Assembly (NCBI GenBank): GCA_950022655.1
Contig: OX465587.1
Location: 24,121,716 to 24,185,715 of the forward strand
Length of the DNA: 64,000 nucleotides
Reading direction: 5' to 3'
Source of the DNA: Alentia gelatinosa
Lineage: Eukaryota > Annelida > Polychaeta > Phyllodocida > Polynoidae
Below the pieces are notes generated by a model. That model worked only from the letters and a program-made list of their open reading frames with translations, made no database searches and was not told the DNA's origin. The position numbers were made by a program, and so were the translations under genes. Position 1 is the stretch's first letter. Every line of letters starts with the position of its first letter. This document shows positions 56,811-64,000 of the stretch, piece after piece.

Positions 56811-57035
56811 CTAAATATAGAGCAGACATTTTATCGCCTCTGTTCTTATGTTAAGAAAATTAGAAGATGTTTGCAGTGTGTGATTCAATATGTAAGTCAT
56901 ACCTTTATCTCAATTTTCATAATTTTCTCTTTAATAACATACATGCGAGGCACATTTTTGTTTCCGAATGGGTCTCATAACTGCTGAAATAGCCTAGAGC
57001 AGCTAAATATAGAGCAGACATTTTATCGCCTCTGT
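56811..57035. repeat. 159-bp insertion between perfect 33-bp direct repeats
   Basis: A 33-bp sequence beginning CTAAATATAGAGCAGACA occurs without mismatch at 56811-56843 and 57003-57035. Between them, 56851-57002 (152 bp) is nearly identical to 60408-60559 in the same orientation, and that second copy is not flanked by the 33-bp sequence. The arrangement looks like an insertion with a long target duplication. Confidence 0.8.
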
Positions 57036-57087
57036 GGCTATCACTATTTTGATTAATTCTGTGAAATATAGATGCATGCAGATATTT

Positions 57088-57252
57088 AAGGGGCCATCTA
57101 TAAAGTACTCACGCACCATGGGGGTAGGGAGTCAAAATTTTCGGAGATTTTGCGTATGCTTCTTCTATTGCGTACAACATTGAGAGTGGCGGGAGGGGGA
57201 GGGGTCAACATTTTCGGAATATTTGCGTACATACTTTATGGATGGCCCCTAA
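57088..57252. mobile_element. GGGGCCATCCATAAAGTA-type MITE, best copy
   Basis: The ends AAGGGGCCATCTATAAAGTA and TACTTTATGGATGGCCCCT are inverted with one mismatch. The interior carries TTTTGCGTATGC and TTTGCGTACATAC in inverted positions, so much of the 165 bp can fold. Confidence 0.8.
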
Positions 57253-58400
57253 GCAGAGGCTTCCAATGATGATTCATTCATGACACTATCGTCGTTTGTA
57301 AGAGTTTGCTCAGAGATATGACCAAGAACACTAGCGGACACACTCTATCTATCTTAACACAGTCCATACTAGTCCTCGGCACATGAGTAGTGACAGTAGC
57401 GCTGCCATCGGCTGTTATGAGAACTGATCAATAACCAGTGTTTGAGCAGGTACATCAAAGATTTAAAGGAAAATAACGATGCTGGAACACCAGACCACAA
57501 CAATACGATCTGCCGTTAAGGAGGAAGATGAGAAGGCTCCTATATTTGCTTTTTGGTACTTTTGGGAATATAGGTTTCTCTAACATAAAGAGTACTTACT
57601 TGAATACGTGTATTAGTACTAAAACGTCTCTAAATAAGCTGTAAACGTTTGGTACGATCAGGGGTAGAGTTAAATCACCAAAATCAACATTAAGTTGTCA
57701 CTAGAACACAACAGCCAAATGTTGGTAGGCTTTAAGTGGTATTGTGGTATGCTCCTTTTATTATGCACACAGATGATACACTCTTCTCACCAACTCAGAT
57801 AGAAGAGCCCTGAATTAGGGCTGCTACTTGCTTATATAGGAATTCTCATTACATTACAATATCAAGGCAGAATAAATTACAGTGTGTTAGTCACATGCTT
57901 GCAGTGTCAAACTTAAATGTAAAGATTGGTACACTGTAGAGCTCCCTGTTCCAAATGCCATGTGCATTTTTGTGGCAGACTAACCTTGCCCCTTTCAAGG
58001 TCAAGGACAGTCAATGTGCATCCCCCCAGTACTGTGCAGGGTGGCTGCTGTGTGTCACTAGGCCAAGACCACTGCTGGGTGTTCATGCATACTGATGAGT
58101 CTCGATGGTTAAACCCTGTCACTGTGTCAAGGCCACTGCCGAGTGCCAATGTATTATGCCTGATGCCTGATATACTCCAGTGCACTGTATTGCTATCACT
58201 TTATGAAGCAATCAAAGTTCATACCAAAATAAGTCCGTCCCCTTGCAATATATATATATGCTGCCCTGTCTCGGTCGCCTCTCCTAAAACAAGGATGAAA
58301 CCAATAAGTCATCATTCTCCATGAGTTTGATGTGGAGTGATGTGAATGAGGCGACAGCTGAGTGAATATCACATAGCGTTCAAACGAGTTGGAGAAAAAT
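57253..58400. other. No gene recognised
   Basis: Downstream flank of the second TIR-HEAT paralog. Overlapping frames of 132 and 90 codons on opposite strands at 57913-58324 have no domain content. Confidence 0.45.
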
Positions 58401-58600
58401 GGTTTTGACCAAAACGAGTTGCTTTCTATATTTATCTCACCCCTGTAGACACTAACCGAGTGTACGATACGAGTGTACGATACACAGGCTATAGACCATA
58501 GAGAACAGACTGCAATACTCATAGGGGCACGGAGAACGAGTTTCCGATGTAAATAACAGGGGTGAGATAAGGTTTAGTATGTCCAGAGCAGCTACACTGT
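58401..58600. repeat. Possible third composite element
   Basis: TTATCTCACCCCTGT (58438-58452) and ACAGGGGTGAGATAA (58556-58570) are inverted and resemble the TTATCCTACCCC / GGGGTAGGATAA pair of loci 1 and 2. What follows, TTTAGTATGTCC, also resembles the TACTATATACCC and CAGTATATCCCC after those pairs. ACGAGTT recurs three times in and around it. No clear large palindrome precedes it, so membership is tentative. Confidence 0.4.
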
Positions 58601-58648
58601 TAGGTGTGCGTGATGACTCCTTCACTGTAAGTTGTCCGTGGTGGTCAC

Positions 58649-61600
58649 TCATCCACTCGTGGCCTTCTCTGTGAGATCTCGTATCTCACGTGATAGCATG
58701 TTGGTGACGTAGATGGCCTTCTCCGCCTCCTCTCCGCCCACCAGACGCAGGCTCACCTCACACGCCTTGCGCACGTCGGCAATGACGTCATTCCTCCTAG
58801 TGGTGGGAGAGGTACAAAATCAAATCACAAGACAGTATGCCGCCCCGGTCCTAAGAACATTCCAACCAAACATTGAGGCTTACCTAAATAGTGTTGAATA
58901 CACGGGCTCAACACTATGGAACAAATTACCAGCACTGTTGAGGCAGACACCGACATATAAAGAATTTAAAAGTATTACAAAAACTACAATGTTAATCTCA
59001 ATCCCATTGTAAAATGGAACTACTGTTGTTAAAAATGAATATCTGATCTTTTTATGCTACAACACAAATTGAATATAAAAAATGTCTTTAGATATAAAAT
59101 TGTATGATATCATGTACCAACATTATTATGTAACTTTTGCCATTCACAAAAGAACTAGGTAGCCTTATGAAAACCAGCTAAACCAAAATGTGCTGATAAG
59201 GCTCCTTTCATAGTTGTTTATTGAGAAATACTGGAGTCGCATGTAAATATGATTTTGTATTATCCAAAGATACTCAATAAAAACGTCTAAACAACAACAA
59301 AAAAATCAAAGAGTATCCCGCTGCCGGTGGATTGCGGGAGGCATTTTACAATTTTGCGCTCATAACCCTCGGCCGCCCGCCCAGCCTTGTCTGTGGTTCT
59401 TACTATATTTTGGTGGACCAACTTTAAAATGGGCTACCGTGTTTTGGAAGCACGGCGAGGGGCCGGCGGCCGGCAGGCCTGGCCGTGCAGAAGTTATTCA
59501 ATGTTAAGAGCTGTTCCACCAAGCAGATTGTAGCTGTCGGTGGGAGATTTGGGCCGGCTACTGCCACTGATCACCAATAGGCAACCACAAGGAGCCCAGC
59601 CTGGGCTTGCGCTAGGTTGGTGGAATAGCCGCCTTAGGAATTCTTCATATCTGCTCACGGAAACATATTTTGTTTATAAGACCAATTTTTGTTTATAGGA
59701 CCAATGGAATTATAAATCTATTAAGTGGAACTGATGTGAGGATACACAGCAAAGAAGAACCAAGTACCGTTGTAACTGGCCACTGAGGATTAAGAATCTT
59801 TTCAAATTGAGAATGTGTCTGTTTATCGCTTTGTACTCACCAGAGGTGAATAAGCTTGGGCACTGCACCCCTCGCTCGGAGTTGACCCAGGGCCAGACAC
59901 CCGCTCTCTCTGACGAGGCGGTCGTCACTCTCCAAGCACTTGAGCAGTGTCTTGATGACGGTGGTGGAGTTGTGCCCCGTCTTGGCCAATGAGAGCGCTG
60001 CTGTGGCCTTCATATCCGCGTCTCCACTATCCAGTAGATCAAGGAGAATGTCTACCGTTCGTTCACTCTTTACCTTACCTGTCATAGAAGACCATAATCA
60101 CATCATATGTAAACTGCAGTATGCAATCACTGTGACAAATACACTACGCTATTCAAGATCTCCTGAACAGAGTAACCTGGGAATGTGTTTTATAATCGTG
60201 ACAATCACTAATAATTACCAATTAGTAACTGTTTCGAGGTAATAGGCATATGGTCATAGCATAGCGATTGGTCTCAGATGCAGTGGGCCTTTAGTCACCG
60301 TTTTACATCTCATAGTCGTGATCATTGAGAGTTCATTTTCTCCAAATGAGCTCCAAAACAGTGACAGTGTCAGACTTATCATACAGGCTTGATATCCCTT
60401 CTAAAACTTAAGAAAATTAGAAGATGTTTGCAGTGAAGGATTCTATATGTAAGTCATACCTTTATCTCAATTTTCATAATTTTCTCTTTAATAACATACA
60501 TGCAAGGCACATTTTTGTTTCCGAATGGGTCTCATAACGGCTGGAATAGCCTAGAGCAGCCAACTCTTACCAGATGGTTTGCAAGTCTCAATGCTGCTGA
60601 CTGGCATGTTTACGTACATTTACAGTGAACGTCATGTAAATCAGATGGATAGTGTCAAGGGGCATCTTCATTTTCCTTTCACTTGTTTGGTGGTGGTAAG
60701 CACTGCATATATTATGTATAAATTGTTACCTTAATGTTAGTAGTATATTAATAATCAATATTCTTATATTTATCTCGATGTAAGTAGTTAACAGTTTACT
60801 TCTGTAAAATATACGACAAAAATGACACTACTGGCGTAAAGCCCAAATGAGACCATGTAACCCAGATAAGGCAGGTGGAAGATCGCGACAAATGTAGGCG
60901 AACTTGCCGAAAGCAAAAAAAAAAAAAATAATAATAAATAAAAAAATGTAATGATCACTAGCGTCCAGGGAAAATGCATTTGAAAAAGTTGACCAGATGG
61001 TGTGATTATAAACCTTTTTTTTATGAATCACTCTCATTCATCAATAATGAACATGCCCTTTGTTCCTAGTATTCTCCCCATTGCCACATCACCTTTTATG
61101 TGACTATTTGGTGCACAGCAACATGTACGAAAATACCAAGCAGCCCAACTAGGGTACACACGGACACGATTGATTAAGAACGCCTCCACTCTCATCATTT
61201 ATAAAGCATTTCTTTATCTTCAAAATCTGTACGATTATGCCAGATCTTTAACTGGACAGTGGAGTGCAACACTTCTCAGATTCATTTGTACACGAAAGAA
61301 CAATGAAAGAAAATATGAACACTAAGTGAACGAGGTGATGAGGTGAGGGATCTGTCCATTAACAATCAATACATGAAAGAAAAGGCGGTTTCACGACCAC
61401 ACCCTGCCTCACGTTGACGCGACGTGTGACGCCTGTGATTTTAGGGTGATATAGGTGGATGAGAAGGTGGCGGTTTTTGTAAGGCGGTACTCACCGAGGT
61501 GCTCAATGTAAGCCACTCTGACTGAGGAGTCCATCTCCAACACCTCCCAGCCGGCCAGGTCATCTGTCAACTGGTTGCGTAGTCGTGTCCACAGACTCAC

Positions 61601-63824
61601 CGTCGCTTCGTCCATCTTGCAGTATTCTGTGGTGAAACATAGGTAGGAAACCATTAGGTTAGGAAAAGTGCATGTTGGCTGTTGCTTCAACCTTCTGTGT
61701 GTATATAAGAGGGTTGAACCTGTCATTAAATCAGTTTTGTTTTTTACTCATAATAGTACATAGTACATCTGTATTTGAGTTCTTACTCCCTTCTTTCTAA
61801 GGTCCACACCTACCTTATAAGCTACCTTATAAATAGAACCTGTTGTACCAAACAGATAAACACCATTTCTGACGAACTAAGGGTAACCTGTTGAGTTCCC
61901 CAGGGGTCTGTTTTAGAGCCCCTACTGTTTTTTACGTTCATTAATATTCTTAAGGAGGTAATCAGTTATGATTAAATAATCATATATACAGACGATTGTG
62001 TAGTGATCATTAGCGGGAGAAATTAGACTGAATTGCAAAAGAAAATGGAGATGGATAAAATTGGTATCAATTACGAAAATATTAAAGACCGTGTGGGTGA
62101 GAAATAAAAAAGAACTAGAAGCTAGTAGAAAAATTAAAGTGGGTGATACACTGTTAAAGGCTATGACAGTGTATGAATATTTAGAAGTGATTTTGGATAA
62201 TAAAAGTTTTAAAAAATCGCTGACAACAGCACTGGTGATAACAAACATTAGGGATATTAGTACCCAAGATCTGCATGAAGGGTGTAACGTTAGAATCCTA
62301 GACATCAGAAAGGCTGGCCATCTATTGACACTAATAATGAGTGGACAAACAACTCAAGACATATTTTTAACATGACGTAAACCAAACTCGAAGTGATTAG
62401 AAAATTCGAATAAGGTTACAGATGTTATAAATGGACAACTATCGTCATTCACCGATTTATATTGGAGCAATGTTCTGGGATAGGCTAAATCAGGAAACTC
62501 AACAGTTAGGAGTAGGTAATAGACTTAGATTAAAAGTTAAAGAAGATATTCACCTTGTATTAAATGTGTAAAAACATGGGGTAAAACAGTAGATGAATAA
62601 ATCTAAGGTCAGAAGACCTGTATCACAAATAAGGGAAAATGGTGTGAAAATGTGTATGTGAAGTTTTGTGACGTTTTGTAACTATATAATAACTGTTTTG
62701 TGCGGCAACGTGGAATATCGCCTGGTGATATGTGAACGTCTGCAACGTCGTAGAATATACTTGAATAAAAGAAGAAAAAATCTAGATGTTACCTTATGTC
62801 ATCGGTCACGACGTTACCTTATGTCATAGATCACACACATATTATGCACACACCACTCTAGATACTTGCGTAAGAAGTGGCATTTCAGCACTTTGTCATC
62901 ACTGGTCACCACTTCCAATTCTCGGACTAGTATCTCGCCCAGACGCGTTCGCATGCCTTGTCCATAAAGTGTCAGTATTCTCTGGTCGTAGTCGTTGAGA
63001 AAGATGTTCCAAAACCTGGTCGGGGGTTTGATATATATCTTTATCAACATCCTTTATATTTTCAAAGAGAAATGGATCTTGTGTAGCTCATGGTTTACTC
63101 TAGCAACTTTTTCTGAGCATTCCATACACATGCTCTCATGTAGCTTGTTTGATTATCTCACCCCAGTATTTTTCTCCATAGGCTTAACATTAGGAACTCA
63201 TACTCCATGGCTGTGAAGGTAGTTTACTCAATACTTAATGACTAATGTTCCGGATCATGTTATGGGGTGATGAAGTCAGAAATCCACTCAATAAAAATAA
63301 CTTGGTCTGCACTCCAACCTCTTTGACCGCTACATAATTCACTTAGCTTTGCTTCGTCACTTACTCTGAGTTCAAACTCGGTGGAGTATGGACTAAGTAA
63401 TTTTAATCTCATGACTTTCCTTCTAACTACCTTTTTCGAGTCTCATGATGATTCTTGCGTGTTATTCTAGCCTGCCATATTCCTGATACTATTTCAAATA
63501 TCTAATGTTATACACGCTTACATACCTACATATATCCGTATTTCTTAGCTTCTAGATAGAATAGCTTGGACAATTCCTGAAATATCAATGTGTTGAATAT
63601 CATTTCACGTAAATACTTACATGTCCCATTCGACACATGAAGCATCTTCAAAATGAAGCTGCCAGAAATCTCTATCTGCCTGAGTGTCATCTGTGACGTC
63701 ACTTCCTGTTTCCTGTGTTACTTCCTGTAAGGAGCGACGAAGTGCCGCAAGAAAACTGGCCATGACGGACTGGAAGTTGTCCTCCGAGAGTATGTGCCAT
63801 TTGTATCGTGCCATCTGGAGACGC
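58649..63824 (-). CDS. Second TIR-HEAT paralog, partial (5' end outside window)
   Basis: Recognised exons are 63621-63824, about 62853-63015, 61495-61626, 59841-60078 and 58649-58796, stop at 58649-58651. The 132-nt and 238-nt exons equal the lengths in the complete paralog. The HEAT exon (KATAALSLAKTGHNS, SDDRLVRESGCLALGQLRAR) is the closest match, and the last exon reads RNDVIADVRKACEVSLRLVG. The 204-nt exon (RLQMARYKWHILSEDNF to DFWQLHFEDASCVEWD) covers what is two exons in the other gene. The end of the second exon (RELEVVTSDDKVLKCHFL) has no GT donor in the required phase that avoids a stop. A TIR domain would lie beyond 64000 and is not seen. Either a real gene with an unseen splice form, or damaged. 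Confidence 0.75.
58800..59305 (+). pseudogene. LINE 3' end inserted in an intron
   Basis: The 5'-truncated copy starts within a few bases of the paralog's last exon. It encodes a C-terminal tail (ITRQYAAPVLRTFQPNIEAY, then YTGSTLWNKLPALLRQTP, then YKEFKSI) of the kind found after LINE reverse transcriptases. A noncoding 3' region follows with an AATAAA and a short A-rich end near 59290-59306. Confidence 0.7.
59418..59637. mobile_element. MITE, TIR core CCACCAA, type 2, copy 2
   Basis: The ends GAGCTGTTCCACCAAGC and GGTTGGTGGAATAGC are inverted. The interior (GGGCCGGCTACTGCC, ACCAATAGGC) and left extension match 53352-53562. It lies in the last intron of the second TIR-HEAT gene. Confidence 0.7.
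60079..61494. other. Intron of the second TIR-HEAT gene
   Basis: Contains the 152-bp repeat copy at 60408-60559, an A/T-rich simple patch near 60915-60945, and no other recognisable element. Confidence 0.6.
60408..60559 (+). repeat. 152-bp repeat, partner of 56851-57002
   Basis: It runs from TTAAGAAAATTAGAAGATG to GAATAGCCTAGAGCAG and differs from its partner at only about ten positions by eye. No direct repeat flanks this copy. Confidence 0.8.
61850..62600 (+). pseudogene. Decayed LINE reverse transcriptase
   Basis: Remnant RT blocks: a GVPQGSVL-like motif read near 61890 (GTTCCCCAGGGGTCTGTTTT), a YTDD box near 61985, then YEYLEVILDNKSFKK near 62175. A C-terminal piece near 62430-62570 reads RHSPIYIGAMFWDRLNQETQ. 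Multiple frameshifts and stops separate them. It lies in an intron of the second TIR-HEAT gene and differs from the LINE at 15.3 kb. Confidence 0.65.
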
Positions 63825-64000
63825 CTGTAGAAAGTATATTTATTTCTAATTATTCATTCACATTGAATCAATTGCTAATACTCTTAAGCCCAATGCCCAT
63901 CTACCGATTCCGGAACATTCATGTACCTTTGTCGGCGACAAACGGACGGTAATTTGTCTCACCCAAGGCATCCTAACGGAGTCGGCCGTAGTCGGTAGAT
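63825..64000. other. Upstream intron of the second TIR-HEAT gene, window edge
   Basis: A polypyrimidine-AG acceptor ends at 63825. No further exon was seen in the remaining 176 bp. Confidence 0.5.

Noticed and set aside
57913..58324. Overlapping 132- and 90-codon frames on opposite strands
   Set aside because: No domain content and no exon borders; likely chance.

Overview
The window is eukaryotic nuclear DNA. Its coding sequence is split into short exons with GT-AG introns, it is AT-rich, and it is crowded with transposon remains. DIRS-type and Crypton-type tyrosine-recombinase elements, LINE fragments, several MITE families and C/G homopolymer runs point to a marine invertebrate, most likely a mollusc. 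That placement is inference: no ribosomal or mitochondrial marker is present.

Positions 1-33 kb are mostly repeats. They hold small inverted-repeat elements at 0.2-1.7 kb, a dispersed repeat at 1.3-2.2 kb that recurs at 40 kb, and a composite palindromic element at 5.0-5.5 kb. A DIRS retrotransposon lies at 7043-12479 on the minus strand, with gag, RT/RNase H/methylase-like and tyrosine recombinase regions. Both of its termini and its internal complementary region can be read. A LINE fragment lies at 15.3-16.5 kb, a minisatellite between inverted repeats at 22.7-23.4 kb, and a decayed Crypton-type recombinase with relict introns at 25.2-26.5 kb. I saw no convincing host gene before 33 kb, apart from one isolated exon candidate near 20.9 kb.

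Positions 33-41 kb hold two head-to-head host genes. A three-exon C2H2 zinc-finger gene (minus, 33194-36981) and SBDS (plus, six exons, 37401-40808) have start codons about 420 bp apart. SBDS encodes the ribosome-maturation factor that works with EFL1 to release eIF6 from 60S subunits. The deduced protein is 253 residues.

Positions 43.8-64 kb hold two paralogous minus-strand genes in tandem. The complete one (43864-52464) has nine exons that join in phase into a 484-residue protein: a putative N-myristoylation signal, a TIR domain that keeps the glutamate used by TIR NADases, a linker and C-terminal HEAT repeats. The second copy (58649-63824) runs off the window with its TIR part unseen. It keeps two exons of identical length, one exon that looks like a fusion of two, and one exon whose expected splice donor is missing. 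The TIR-HEAT pair is the most interesting protein-level content. The DIRS terminal architecture and the composite palindromes with locus-specific arms are the most interesting DNA-level content.
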